In this document: positions 46,032 through 61,000 of the stretch, piece after piece
Layout: every line of letters begins with the position of its first letter
Numbering within the stretch: position 1 is the stretch's first letter
NCBI RefSeq assembly: GCF_047663525.1
Contig: NC_092589.1
Location: 83,691,001 to 83,755,000 of the forward strand
From: Anas platyrhynchos
Taxonomy: Eukaryota; Chordata; Aves; Anseriformes; Anatidae
Length of the DNA: 64,000 nucleotides
Direction of reading: 5' to 3'
The notes under the pieces: model-generated
Told to the model about the DNA's origin: nothing
Databases searched by the model: none
What the model saw: only the letters and a program-made list of their open reading frames with translations
Program-made: the position numbers and the translations under genes

Positions 46032-49000
46032 GTAAGGTGTAAAACTTGTAAAACCACACCTACAATACTTTACTATATTTGTCTGTCAAATATTTGGGCT
46101 AAAATAGCAACTTCTCGTGGTTTCCAAAGTATGGAGACTGCAGTCTTACAAACATCTGTGGATTTTTGTTATTTAGCGCTTTAATGTGTCATAGTATTTT
46201 TCAGAGAAAAGCCTTGGACCAGGCCCCTTGGACTGAGGATTGGGAAAGGGGGGGGAAAAAATTGCATGTGACTGTAGCAACAGCTGGAATAGGCATCAGA
46301 TGAGTCTTAGAAGGGGCAGGTGATGTGGTCTTTGTGCATTTTTACAGTACTTCTAGGTAACTTTAAGTAACTGAAGACTTGGTAGTCATCTTCTGGTGTA
46401 AATGTTACTTTGTGATATGCTATTTGAGCTCATGGATACAAAAATTATTGTATGGAAATAGCTAGCATATTTAAAACTTGATTCTTTTTTTGATTATTGT
46501 GATCATTCCTCTAGTGCTGTAGTTTATACTCTGTTCCCAAAACATATCATGGTACCATTGCTAGTCCAGCTAAGTCAGGTTTTGATAGAGCCTTCTGAAT
46601 TCAGCTTCAGGATATTGAAAATTAACTTGGCCTGTGTAACATGTGGATTTCAGAGAAGTCAAATACATAAAGGTGGTAGAATCTATGATTCTAAGGTAGT
46701 AAATGTTACTCTAAATGTTACTCTAAATCTTGACTTTTTTTGCAAACTTGATTTTAAAAAAAGTTATTTGTACCTAATATGTTTAACTTAGAGGGCTAAG
46801 TAACTTCTAAAGTATTGTAACTTTAACCAGTGATTGATTTAGGGAACACTGAAATATATTAGGTGTGTTAAATATGGTTAAACAAAGATTGCTGCCCACA
46901 TGTAATTAGTAATTTTGTTCTTTTCTCTAGGGCTAGTTGCACATAGTGATCTAGATGAAAGAGCTATTGAAGCTTTAAAGGAATTTAATGAAGAAGGTGC
47001 ACTGGCAGTACTTCAACAGTTTAAAGACAGTGATCTCTCACATGTTCAGGTAACGTTAAGCAATTTAGGATATAATTGTTGAGGGATAAACTACTAGTAG
47101 ACTGGCAAGAAGTTTGCTTAAATCTCTTCAGTGATCCATACATGATACATAAAACAGGCCCTTTATTCGTTCAAGGTAGAAATTGGTTCTGGCTTGTAAT
47201 GTTTGCAGAACTGAAGATTAATGCATCTTTTGCAGAACAAAAGTGCCTTTTTATGTGGAGTCATGAAGACATACAGGCAGAGGGAAAAACAGGGGACCAA
47301 GGTGGCAGATTCTAGCAAAGGACCAGATGAGGCAAAAATTAAGGTATGTTCCTAGGAGATAAAAGGTATGAAGTCTCTCTGTGTTTTTTTTTTTTTTTTT
47401 GCAAAGCTCTTGTGACAGAGACCTTAATTCTTATAAAACTGTGATATTCTAGTAAAGGCTATTTTAGATTATTCATCGTTATTTAAGAGCTGTCATTCAC
47501 ATTTTCATCTTCAAGAGAAAACTTGCATCCTGTTCGTTACTGGGTCTGTGAATGTATATTGAAAGATGAAAAAGATTGGATGGTTAGATTTATGAGCTGA
47601 GGATTGACTAGTTGAGACAGTTTTACTGTTTCATAGTTTTAGGAAACTTGTCAGCATAGATCTCTGAGTTTGGAATACATAACTTCAGCCACTGGTTTGT
47701 TTTTTTTCCTCAATTGAGGTTTAAAGCAATTCCACAACAGGGAGATAGCATGTGTCATAATCTGTACCCAAAATTGTTTTAAAGGATACTTTATTTCTTC
47801 ATGTGAGGTTCCTGATACCAAGAAACTCCTGTGTCCAGAGCTAGGCATAACACAAGTTATGTTAAATTCCATGACTAGCAACTTGTCAAAAGCTAAAGGA
47901 AAGGAAAACTTAAATATGCTTACTTGATGCTTTAGAAAAGTGAGAGTATCTTTCATCTTTAACTTGTTATGTGTAAAGTGCAAAATGAATGTTAAAGATT
48001 ACAAATAACTGTGTAGCTTGCAAAACTAGAATGTCTGTTTTTCTCACTCTGAGGCTGGGATGCTGGTAATTGTAATTCTTTTTTTTTTTTTTTTTTTTTT
48101 TAAAAAAAAAGGGAAAAACCTACAAACAAGTGATACAGTTCTAGTCCCCACCACACAAAACAGCAGTATGTATTAAGTAACTTAAAGTAGCATAGCTTTC
48201 ACTGCTGATGGCTATAGTGTTTAAAGCCACTCTGCAATTTTCCAGCTGTGAAGTTAACTCCTGATTGTAATTGGACTTGTTAAATGTGCTGCTCTTTTGT
48301 GCGTAGAGTTGATGTGTCTTTGTACAAAATTGTTGAAGAAAAGACTACTTTCAGAGGAGTTTCTCATTAGATATTTTGCATACATGTGTAACTGTATGCA
48401 GCGATCAGAGTGAAGAGCAGTTGTGCTGGGATGCTGCTTGTGCCCACAAGGAACTGAGGGGAGGATGGGGAGGGATAACAGCATAGGAGGAAGGGAGTTT
48501 GATCACAACTTCAGCGGCGGGATACCTGAAGCAGAAAGAACAGTGTTCCAGGAGTGTAAGCACTTAAACATGTGTTCTTTAACTTCACACTCATGAGTAA
48601 TCTCATTAAATGAAGGGAACTTCTGTGCATAAACGTTTGCAGGATTGGGCATGCCAAAACAAGAAGTGGCTCGGACTGCTAAGATCTTCCTAATTAAAGG
48701 GAAGCTCGCTGTTCTATTATTTGGCCTCTTTTTTGTATGAAAATGAAGGAATCGGGAAAACTCCATGTGAACCTCCAATTTTCTAGTGTTTCTTTACCTG
48801 TCAGTTTTAATAATTGTTTTGCAAGTTTGTTGTTAAAGTGCTAGCAGTAGGCTTGTTCGCCTGTGAGAGTTTCAAAGCAATATAGTTTAAGATGAATTAT
48901 GAGCATGTCTGTTGTCTGTGAATGAAGTACGCCTAAATTAGCTGAATTTGCATGTGATTTTAACATTTTAAAATTCTTACTTGAAGGCACTCTTGGAGAG

Positions 49001-52000
49001 AACCGGCTACACTCTTGATGTGACTACTGGACAGAGAAAGTATGGTGGACCTCCTCCAGAGTCTGTATATTCAGGACAACAACCTTCCGTTGGTACAGAG
49101 GTATGGAGGAGGAGATGTTTGTGTATTGTTTGTACAAATGAGGAGATGTTTGTGTATCTGTTTGTATTGCTTATATATATTAAAGAAAAAAAATAAATAC
49201 ACCCAATGAATAAAAATACTCTGCCTCTTGCAGATATTTGTGGGCAAGATTCCAAGAGACTTGTTTGAAGATGAACTTGTTCCATTATTTGAGAAAGCTG
49301 GCCCTATATGGGATCTCCGCTTAATGATGGATCCATTAACTGGTCTAAATAGAGGATATGCTTTTGTCACTTTTTGTACTAAAGAGGCAGCTCAGGAGGC
49401 TGTTAAACTGGTAAGTCTTCTTACATCTTTCTTCCTTTCTTTTTTATTTTCTTTAAGAACACACTGTGGGTTATAAGCAGTTGTCCTGATCCTAATGTCT
49501 GAATGCTTAAACTGTGTCATTTTTAGAGGATTTTACAAATGTCCACCAGGCATTTTAAAGTATTTTTATATAATTCTGTGTATAAATCTTTGATGGGCGT
49601 ATTAGGGGCAGGAAATAAAGTAGGTGGACTGCTGTTTGGTCTGGTTAGGTGAATCTTAACAAAAGTTGTCTTAGGAATAGTGACTTCTGAGCTTGTCTGC
49701 ATTTGGATGAGTTTAAGAGAAGTGTTAGTGGAGATGCTGTATTACAAAGGAGTTGGTCAGGTTTTATGGTTTTGATTTGCTTGTGCACCAGCAGGGGGCA
49801 CCATGCTGGGAAAATTCATCTGAAGTCACAGAATTTCATAAGATACTTCAGATGATAAGTAATCGCTTTTGACTTGTAAGGTCTATTTTGTCTCATTTAG
49901 CTATCTGGAAAATGACAAAAGTTACCAGTTAAAAACTTCTCCAGTTTTAGACAGAGGTGTGAAATGGTCTGGTGTAAGGAATGGGAAGCTCTTAATAAGC
50001 TTTCCAGGTTTTATGTCCTCAATCCTTGCACTGCTCTTGTTTTTCTGGTTACATGAAATTTGAATTCTTTGAGTTGGTTAGTGCTGCATTGATGTGGCTG
50101 AGATCACAGTGCATGGTGTGATCCTAACAGTACTAACCATACTCGTTCTGAGGCGTGCTGATACTGTACTAATACGGCAGGGTTAAGACCTCTCTTTTGT
50201 ATCAAGGGGCATCTTAGGCCATTAAGGTACCTTGCTAACCTTCACGGTTGACACGAATCTGGCTGAAGATAGAAATGCCTCCCAAAAAGTACTGAAATAT
50301 CTTAAAAAAAAAAAAAAAAAAAAAAAGTACAAAAAAAAAAAGTCTGGTATCTACTGTTTAGCTTTTTAAACAAGCATGTCTGGTGTATTCCTGTGTGCAA
50401 TCCAAATATACTTAGGATAACTGTTTGCATATACCTCTTTGTACTTTCTTTGTCAGCCTAGCTATTTATATTTTGTGTAAACTCATGAGTTATTCACATG
50501 ACTTACCCAAAGAGCGAAACAAATTTAAATATATTATCAGAAGCGTCTATTAAACGAAAAGGAGTTTTTCTTCAGTTAGCTCTATTTCGTTTAAATGCAG
50601 CATGCTCCTGAGGGGCGTCTGCAAAGTTATTCAGATTGTGTTTGCATATAAGTTACAGCTCAGGTCCTGGCCTCAGTCTTCATTGAACGATCTGAGGGAA
50701 TGGAAGGAGGTCCCTTTATATTTGATGTTTGATATACAGGAAAAAATGAAGCATTGCATGTTGTTTCTCAGCTAGATAGCCACAGAGTGTAATAGTTGAA
50801 AAGCGTTGGGGTTGGTACAGCAGTTTTTCAGCCTTCATGCTAACCTTTGAAGGCAGGGTTAGCTCTAAACTGGATCCTGTGACGTTTGTTAGCTTTTGAA
50901 TAGTCCCAGTTGATTGGGTAGTTTGGTGTGTTAGAAGTTGCAAGGGTACCAGAAAAGTATGACCATGTGGCTTAGTTGAAAATGATGGGTCTGTGTCTTG
51001 TAGTTTTTTATACATGCATGGGAGAGGTCGCTGAAAGACCTCTGAGAAACACTACGCTCTTGGTCATAGTTATGAATACATTCTAGTATTTTAACAGGCA
51101 GTGTTCTTTCTGACACTACTTCTGATGTGTAGACAGCTTGTTTCAGGCATTTCTGGATATCATGGAACTGGGGATTCTCTGCTTCCCATCCCTTTGCCAG
51201 AGGCTTTTTTTTTCCCCATTCATGATTCTGAAATGTACCAAAAATGAGAAAAAAAACCTCTGCATTGCTTTAGTTTTCTGACTAACAGATAATATTGACA
51301 AAGCCTCATAGCTCAAACAGCAGAAAATACACTGACTGTCTTCAGGCTCTTGCAATTGGTGTAACATATTCTGTGTGTGATACACTTCTGTATGGCTGTG
51401 GTATCAGCCACAGTCTTTATAAAATCTTCATGTAATACTGGACCAATATTTTAGATAAACTTAACGTTGACATATTCTATTCATCCACCAGAGGAAACCT
51501 TGCACTTAAAAGGTTGAAGCCCTGATTCTGTTTATGCATAGCTCCAGCAGCTTACAAAGAGATCCCTAAATTTTGTTTGAAATACCTTTGGTGCTGTGCT
51601 TGAGACAAAAATGGAACAATGATGTGGCTTGATCCTGAGAAGACACTCAGATACGAACAGTAGTTAACATTACATCCAATACTTAATCCAGTGTACAGGT
51701 GTCAATCCCCCCAGCCAGTTAAGTAGAAGCAGCATCTCAAGTGCTGTTCACACAAGTACCAGCTGTTACAAGTCAGGTCTGACTTTCTTTAGGCATTTTC
51801 CCCCCTGCCCACGTGCTTGCATCTCCGTTCTGTTTACACTCTTTCAGCTATGAATTATAGTTCCAGTTGTGTGTTTATGTGCACACTCAATTCCTATCAT
51901 TTCATATGAAGCTGTTAGATTACAGTTTTGGAAGAGATTTCTGAGTGATGAGGACATGCACAAAATTAAATACTTGTGGGCCAAGCTTATAGGAGAAGGT

Positions 52001-55000
52001 ATACTGCATGCTACTGTATATAGTTTTTATCGTTTTTGACTAGAGCTAATGTAAATTTGATCAAAATGCAGATAGAGGTGCAGATATCCCTATTAAGCAG
52101 TTTGCCAGCTAGACACAGTAGTGCAGCTTGCTTGCTGCTGGAACCAAACTGCAGGTGGAAGTGGATGAAATGACAAGACAGACTTTACATGTTTGTGAAT
52201 CTGTTCTTGAGGAACTTAGCAAAAAAAAAAAAAAAGTCTTTTTTTTGATATCAAGGGGGTGCTAATGTCTCTGCTGACTTGAGGCGTTGCTTCAGTGGTG
52301 ACGAGGGAAAAGTGTTATGCTGACCTTGCTAATTTGGTAGCGCACACAAATTATGATTTGGGCCCATTGGTATCTAATCTAAGTTTGCAGCTGCTTTGCA
52401 AACTGTTTGCCTAAAAAACACTAATTGTGTGTGTAGGAGCACCTAGCTCTAGACTATTTCATCTGTGGTAGGATAAACATATGATAGAAAGTAGTAAAGT
52501 ATGATAGTACGGAGAAAAAAACTGTAGAAACTAGTATCGGCATGGAATAGTAATGCTAGACTACTTATTTTTCTTTGAAGTTATGAAAAGTTTTTGGTAT
52601 GAGGTATAAGAGAGCTTCTTTTTTGGATTAAATATTAAGTTAGGCTTTGGTCTTAGATTCTAACAGGAGCAGCCAGATAGTACCTCCTCTTATCCATATA
52701 TACTTCAGTCAAAGAAGAATCAGTTTGTCTTGCATCCAGACTAGTAAACTGCTAGCTTTTTTTGTAAAGCTGTTTCTTTAAAGGATTTTTTTTTTCCAGA
52801 TTGTATAATCTTCTCTTTGTTAATGCATATAAGTTTTTGTCAGTGTTCATAAATACATATATATAAATACGTCTTCCTGTGTGGTGTGTGGTTTTGTTTC
52901 AGACCTTAAAATCAACTCTTCCACTGCTACACAGTCAACAGATAGGGAGATGTCTTTCACTGTATTGTGTTATGCTTTGCGACATAACTAGTTGGAAAGA
53001 TGCCACTCAAGATCCTTTTTGCATGTACAGTTTTTTCAGCTTACTTCTTGTATAATTGTATAGCTTTGAAAGTCTTCAGTGATGTAGTTTTTGTTTGTAA
53101 TGGCTAAATATAAATACATCTTCACCCTGGTTTTTAGTGCCCTAAGCAAGAAGGGGGTGTGGGAGAACTTGCTTATGTGGGAAGTTTACCACCAGACACA
53201 AAATCACTCACAGAATAAATAGCTAGATTAAATTTTGAAAAGCTATCCTACTACTTGTCAATAAAATGTTGACCACAAAATACATTTTCCTAGCTAAAGA
53301 ATTGCCTGTTGCAGGGCTTGCAGTGCAGGAAAGTGGTTGATGTACCACCAGTTGACCTCCCAGCTGCTTATTTGGATGATACATGTCTGTCTGCATCGCA
53401 ATGAAGGGCATTTTTGTCAGCAGATGTCTACAGTAATAGTTTTTTTCCCCTTGAACTGTTGATGTGTTCAGAGTGTTTTCTAAACAGTCTGTTTGGGGAA
53501 CAGAATATGAACAGAAGCCTTAGGATTTCAAAGCAATAGAAGTCTCTTTTTGCTGTTGGCTGTCTCTATCCGTGTAACCTACATGCTTGGGAAAGAATTT
53601 GGCAATTGCTCTTGTATGCTGTGTGGAGACGACCTGATCATGGCTTTCCTTTGTGAACTGTGTGGAGCTTCAGAAGGGAATCTGACTTCAATTGTAACAC
53701 CTGTCTTCTATTAGACACACAATACAATTTAAGAATTAACAGATGCAATCTGCAGAGGAACCTGAATTTTGTTCTGTGCTGTTGTGAAGGGGGAGTAGCC
53801 TTGACCTTGTTGGTTTGGACATATTAACCTTTTGTGGTTCTGCATGAAGAAGTCTAAAGATCTATGTGTTAAGACAAAGGCTTGAACAAGAAAGGAAGGG
53901 TAGTTGTGGGCTGACACTGTGGAGATAACTTAGAGAGCATATGGGTATAATGCAAAATAATTGAGTATATATCATAAGAACGTGTTAATCGCTAAAGAAT
54001 TTAATATATTACTAAATTTGCAGAAGCAAAAGATTTGGTATTACTACTGTTGGATGGGAGTGAAAGTTGTGTGTGACTGATGATTGTCTGTTTTTCTTTC
54101 AGTACAACAATCATGAAATTCGTTCTGGAAAACACATTGGTGTATGCATCTCTGTTGCCAATAATAGGCTTTTTGTTGGTTCTATTCCTAAGAGTAAAAC
54201 CAAGGAGCAAATTGTTGAAGAATTCAGCAAAGTAACAGGTAACTGAGTAACTGCTTCATACAGCTAGAGGGTGGCAAATGTGATCGGTGATGAAGTATTT
54301 TTACTATCTTTTGGCTTATGGTTGAATGACAGTGAATTCAGACTGAGATGACTTAGCATTTGTCCTGATTTTTATTTATTTAAAACAAAACAAAAAATCT
54401 GACTGCTGAGGGATGAAATATTTGTAATTAAACAAGGTGTGCAGTTCCAAGTTTTACTGAGAAAATGTGTGTATTGTTTAAAAAAGCCATTCAAACAGAT
54501 GGTCTAATTATGTCAGTACTAATTGATGTTTTAAAGCTTTTCAAGACAGAACTGAAGCAGGTTGGGATTATAACTAGTTCTGTGCTTCAGAGTTCTTACT
54601 GATTTGATAAGGATCTGTTTCTGTTAACAGCATATAAACTCCGTCAGGTAACGTTTTACGGCTTCCTGTGTTACTGAATGATATACTTTAGGTTCCTTGG
54701 AGCAACACTGAAACTCTTAGATGTCTTGAAATCATGCAAGTTTAACCTTTTGTTCTTTGGACATCCGTGGAAAAAACAGATGCTGATAAGTATTGTGACT
54801 TAGGGGGGGGGTTGAGAGGAAAAGTGACAAAGCACAACTTTTGGTTGCACTCCCTGCTCTGTTCAGTGAGATGGAAGGTATTCTTCTGTAGCTTCTAAGC
54901 TTTCTTCGCTTAATAAAAGGGATCCTAAGTTGGGATAGTCCAATGACTCTTGAACAATGTGGGTCTTGAAACTAGGGAAGTTTTAATAAGCACAGTCTGA

Positions 55001-58000
55001 AAAGACCAGCATGTTAGTGCTTATCTGGAACTGCTAATCAGATGCATACTTCTCAGAAAGATAATCCTTACTTTATATACAAACTCATGGATTAAAGCCA
55101 TAACAAAGGAATATTTTGCTTATTTTCAGAGGGCCTTACAGATGTCATATTGTATCATCAGCCTGATGACAAGAAAAAGAACCGGGGTTTCTGTTTCCTT
55201 GAATATGAAGATCACAAGACTGCTGCTCAGGCCAGACGTAGGTTAATGAGTGGCAAGGTGAAAGTCTGGGGAAATGTTGTTACAGTTGAATGGGCTGACC
55301 CTATAGAAGACCCAGATCCTGAAGTCATGGCAAAGGTAATAAAGCTGTAAGGGAAACATAATATAAGTAAAGTGCCTTGTTCCAAAGTAAGTACTTCTTA
55401 ATATGAGCATAAGTTTAAATAGCATCTTGCAGCCCTCTTGAAAGAAATGTCGTAAGTGAGATGATAAAAATAAGAATGCACTCTAGAATTAATGTGAATT
55501 CAAAAAACTATTGGCAGATGTTAATCTTGTGGTCCCAAGGATGAATGATATGTATGCTGGTGTAGTTGATTCCTAATCTGGAAGTGGTGGTGGTGACTCC
55601 CCAAAATAAAATGGCCTTGTAGTTTAGTATGTGGTGGCACAGAAATCCAGAAATGAGCAGAGAACAAGCCTTAATGATTTTTAACCCTGGAACCACATGT
55701 TTATCACCTCAGAAGTAGAACATTACAGTAACACACACAAATTGGGATTTTTTAAAGCTATCCTGTAGAAGTTACTTTTGAGTATTTAAGTAATTACTTT
55801 GTATTTGGAACTCAGTATTTTTGACTTGGGTGCAGTGTTAAATCTGTAAAATATTAAGACTGGTAATATTTTGGAGTTGGAGTATTTCAGTTAAGCTAAG
55901 GTCTGAACTTCAACATCTTGAATTACATTACAGCACATTATTTTGCCGTAGAAATATTACCTCTTTTTTTTTTTTTTCCCATCAGATAATGCCCAGACCT
56001 ATCTTTTTCAATCGCGTTGTGTAGCTGAGTTGTTTCATGGAAGCTCCTAGCTAGTCTATATCCTTATCTCTTTCTCTTTATTTGCTTTTTGCCATTGCTT
56101 TTACTCTTGTTTGAGACATGTCACTTGCTGGAGTCCTACTTTGATGGACCTAGTAATACAGTGTGGCTGGGATCTCCTCTTTGGTGAGCCGTAAGGGAAA
56201 AGGGTTGGGGCAGGGACTCATTTTTAGGAGGAAAAAAAAAAAAAGCCTGCTTGTATAACATCACTATCACAGAAGCTCTTGGACTACCCAGTTTGCATAC
56301 TTCATTTTTTTGCCCTGTATCATATATGATCGACACCAGGGAAGACTCTTGCAGGTAGAAGTGGTCAGAGGTGGCATTTCCTATATGTGGCAGTCTATCT
56401 GATCAGTTTCTTGGCTCAGGAAATGCTACTCCAACAAACTGTTGAATTAGCACAAACTTCTGCTGACATGACCACATAGATCAGCGGGGTGTGATAGGGG
56501 ATGTGATGAAGTAGGTGTCTTTCTGAAGTAAGTTTATAAATGTCGGAATGAAAGGCTAAAGAAATCAGTGTTTTGCGGCATTTAATATTCAGATTTTGAA
56601 TGTTAATATTTTAATACCTTACATTTTTTTTATTTAAAGTGGGAAGTGTGCAGAAAGTGTTACATTTTATTGCTATTTGCCAAATACTGACAGTTGATGC
56701 AAAAGGGAATGGAAATGTGAATGAGAATGCTGAAAAAGTAGAGTGCGCAGTTTGTGGCTGTATGCAGAAACTGAGGCAAGTGTTGGTGTCTGACCTTTCT
56801 GGCTTGCTGCATCCCTTAGTTTATTCTTACAACAAGGAAAGTCTCTGTTCCAGTCTTTCTTGCCCACTTCAAGTACGTTTACAGAAAGCCTGATCACATT
56901 TGGCCCCTCTGGAGGTGTTAGGTTTGCTTTCTGGAGTTCACTGCTGTGTTATGTTTAAGAGCAGCCCAGCTACTTGTCACAGTCACGCTGATCTCCCAGC
57001 TGTGAGCTGCAGGTTGGCCGTCTGCTCCTGAGCATTGTCATTAGGGAGCAAAGGGAGAGCTCTTGGCCCTGGTCTCGCACATTCCTTTGGTAGAAGGCTC
57101 TGGGGGAAACACTGAGTAGGAGGTTGCTTTCATCACAATAATCATCTGGTCTGCAGCGTGCTCATCCACATTACCAGAAAAGAAAGTCCATAAGAGCAAA
57201 GCATGGGGGGAAGGCAGATTCCCCTCAGTAGCTAGAGGGTGAACAGCATTGTTCTAAATACCTGGCAGAAAAGCATGCTATTTCATCAGTGTATTGACAC
57301 CTACTAATTTACAATTCTGAAGTGTTTTCTCAAGCCTTTTTTTCCGTTCTCCTCCAGACTTTTGTTTAAATGTTGCGGAGTGTGCTACATGGACGTGTAC
57401 TTACCAAATATTGAAGCACTTGAAATTTAAAGGGGGTGTTACCTTAAACATGAAGTACCTTCAGCGTGAGGAGGAGAAAAGCTAGCTTTTGAAGCTACAG
57501 ATGTATGTGCTAGAGGAGTGCAGTACTTGTTCTGACAGATCAGTGTATGTGTATAATCAGTGAAGTAATTGATTTCTAGTCCAAACTTTTTTCTAACTTC
57601 CGGTGGTTTTGTTGATAGTTCTTTTCTCCTAAGCAGCGTTTTGATGCCTCTTATGTTTTAAATTATTTCTGTAATGTGGCTGAGGCTACAGAGCATGTGC
57701 TAGATTGGCAGGTTAAGCAGCTAAATAAAGTCTTGTGCTCATGGCTGCCTGGTAGATTACAGGAGAGGAGACAGGGACTAACCTTTGGAGAACATAGTAA
57801 CAAAGCTTGAAGTGTTTGTACTCTAGGTAAAAGGAGGAAAAGGACCAGATCCCAGTAGTTTTGGGGGTAGTCCAGCCTTCAGCAGTTTTACAAGTGGGCC
57901 CTGCCTTTATGACAAAATGCTGCTGTGCACTTGCACTTAGGATAGCGGGCTATATTGCTTGTTTTAGATGTGTATTCCTCGTTACAACCTACAAGCCTTA

Positions 58001-61000
58001 ATCAAGAGGACTTTTTTAACCTCTTACCTTAAGTGAAGTAAAAATAGTTCCTTCTTTCACCCTACGCTTAGACCTGCCTATTAGTTTTGACATCTTCCTT
58101 GACTGGTTGAGCTTCTGGTCTGTAACGTGACCAAAGGTATTGTTGAGATGTTAGATTAATGGATTTGTCTATGTGGGAGAAAAAATTAAACTAATCTCTT
58201 ATTTAAAAAAAAAAAAAAAAAGTCCTGTTAGTACTAAAATCATCATCCTGTACTAAAAAGATGATTTCTTCTTGAGGTTTTTTATCATATCTGACACTAA
58301 ATGTGTCAGTCATTGTGGACTGGTGAAGGCTTCTTTGGGTTGGTTCCTCCTGAGATTCAAGTTTTCATCCTTTCCTAAACTATAATAGTAAGGAACATTT
58401 GTTTGCAACTTACCAGTTTTAAAAGCAGGTGGTTACAAAGCAAAACTTGTGTTATTCTCTGAAACAAAATAAGGTAAGGTAAAGTAAATGATTAGAATGG
58501 TTTACTAAAAAGGGTTCATGGAAGGCACACAGTTCGCTTGTACTATCAAGGCATATAGGAGAAGCTTAACACAGGGTTGGAGAAAGCTTTCCTTGTGGAG
58601 CTGACTGTGACTTTTTTTATCCCCTGAGAATCAGCAAGAATAGCTATTGCCAAAGGCTAGTGTTGATTCTCTAGATCAGATTTATAGTCTTGTAGTATCC
58701 TTTTTTCTTTTCTTTTTTTTTTTTTTCCCCAAACTCTGCATCCCATCCGAGTTCTGCAATCAAGTGAGACAAGTTTATTTGTAACTTTAATTACACAATA
58801 ATTATGTCTTATACAACAGGTGTTGGGGTTTACTGAATTCTTGTGCTTTGTAGGAGCAGAGATCATAGCTCAGCTTCAGGGAATTGAAGCATGCTTTCTG
58901 TGGTCCTTGGGTACCCCGTGTTACTTGCATTGACCTTTGGGACTAGGAATGGGAAGTCAAAAGCTGCCATGTACCATGTTCACTTGCTTTTTGTCATCGG
59001 CTAGTTAGAAGCCACTAACAGTGGAGGGGGTGTGGAAAGATGTTGCAGGTCTTTGTGGCCGATTGGCAGCTGCACTGTAGGAAAGTAAGGCTATAATGTC
59101 AGCACGTGGTGGCAGCATGTGGAAGGGGCTCCCCCAGCATGTAAGAGAGGCTTATAAATTGCCAGAACTCACAGGTGATGTCATGCAAAAATGATAATGT
59201 CCAGACATTTAGTGTAACCTTGGTGTGGGGGCAAGGACAAGCCTTTGAATGCTACCAGCCCAGTAACATACGTGATTTGCAGGTGTCCAGTGCATGCTGA
59301 CTGGTTTATCTAGTATCAGTCTTTGTCAGATTGCCTTGTTTCATCTTAAAGCAGTTGGTGGTTGGTTCAACTTGGCACCGATGGTGTAGTCACTGTCAGG
59401 CAGTTAACAAGATGTATCTAAACCCTTCAGATAACAAGCCTTTCTGATCCTAAAAGCTGCCTAGCACTCTTCATGTAGCGTACAAGCCATATTGCATGCT
59501 TTAGAGGGGGAGGGAATAGGTTTTCAGTTAATTTGAGGTGGCTGTTTCTCAAGGAAAAGACTCAGTTTGACTTGTGAGAAAGTCCAAGGGTGACCTGGCA
59601 ATGTCAGCCTTCGTATCCTTTTCTGTATTTCTTCCCTCTTGTAACCGTGGATTCAGGTCACTGAGTGCTCCTCAGGCAAGCGCAGTCCTGCTGCTAGGTA
59701 TTTGGTGTAGCTGTAGCAGGGAAGCCACAAGTTAAGCAGCTTGAGAGCTGCAGTGCTGTCACCTCTGACCTAGATATTACAGTGATGACTGTTCTGCAAA
59801 ACCTGTCTAAACAATGGAATGTTTTGATAACTTAATTATTTTGTGTGTAACCAGTCTCAGTTGCCTTCTTTCAAATTTGAAAGCGTTCCTGAGTTGAAAA
59901 TTACTGCTGCTAGGATTTTTTCAAACGTTAACAGAAACTGTGTTGACTTTCAGGATACTGGTGCTATGTAATCATGTTGGAAAATTGATCTAATATTTTT
60001 AGCAGTCAGGGATGTTTGCAGCCAACTGGTGCTATATGAATATATATATATATGAGTATATATTTACATAACTACCTCTATAAAATGCAGTACTTAAAAT
60101 GTAATGATATTTTCAGCGCTGCCAATAGTAATGACTTGCAAAACTTTTTGTCTAAATAGTGTTTTTAATTCTTTTTTTTTTTTCTAGGTAAAAGTTCTGT
60201 TTGTACGCAATCTTGCCAATACTGTAACAGAGGAGATACTAGAAAAGGCCTTCAGTCAATTTGGAAAGCTAGAGCGAGTGAAGAAGCTAAAAGACTATGC
60301 TTTCATCCATTTTGATGAACGGGATGGTGCTGTAAAGGTAAGTGAAGAGGGCTGTACCCCCTGTGTGTGCGTGTGACTAAGTGTAACATTTTGAAGCTGT
60401 ATACTTCTAACTTCAGAAAAAATCTGTCTGGAGGAGCGTTCAAATGCTTCTGATGTCTTTGTCCTCTCTGGGTATCTCCTAAGAAAATGCATTTGCTAAT
60501 TTGAAAAACTAGATCTTAGATGCACCTAAGTAGTTTTTCTGATGCATGTCTGAGATAGTCATACCCGTTATCAGTTGAAATTGAAGTGCCAGAAGTTGAG
60601 TGACTCTTCTCACCAAGTTAGCAGTAGACCAGTGCAGTTTCTCTAGGACAGGTGATAAAAAATTAGATCATCTTTTTATTTTCTAGGAACAGAGTGACTT
60701 CCTTTTTATGGTGTGGAATAATCACCTTTTCTTTTCATGAGAAGTGTGGGACAGCTGAGGAATTGTCTTCCCTGGATTTTGTTAGCCTGGTCTTGCTGGA
60801 TTTTCTTTGGTCATCTGTTGTTAGGAAGGGAAAGTGCACTTCCTCTCCTGCCTATAGTGTGTCTATTTTTATGTCCCGTGGAAGGATACAGCAGGATACA
60901 AGGGGATTCAGCTTTTCTTGTTCATCCAGATGCCTTGAAGCAGATGCTTATGAAGATGATGGAAAGAATCTTCTCACAGGATATGTATCCTGTCAAGGCT

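Larger units (their letters stand above)
46032..48986 (+). other. SYNCRIP: SYNCRIP introns between the first four coding exons
   Basis: Outside the exons at 46931-47049 and 47236-47343 this is intron. It holds a 12-bp direct repeat (AATGTTACTCTA, twice, near 46704-46727), a small perfect inverted repeat (TAGAATC-TAT-GATTCTA, about 46679-46695) and a T23-A9 run at 48079-48110. No snoRNA or other nested gene was recognised. Confidence 0.6.
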
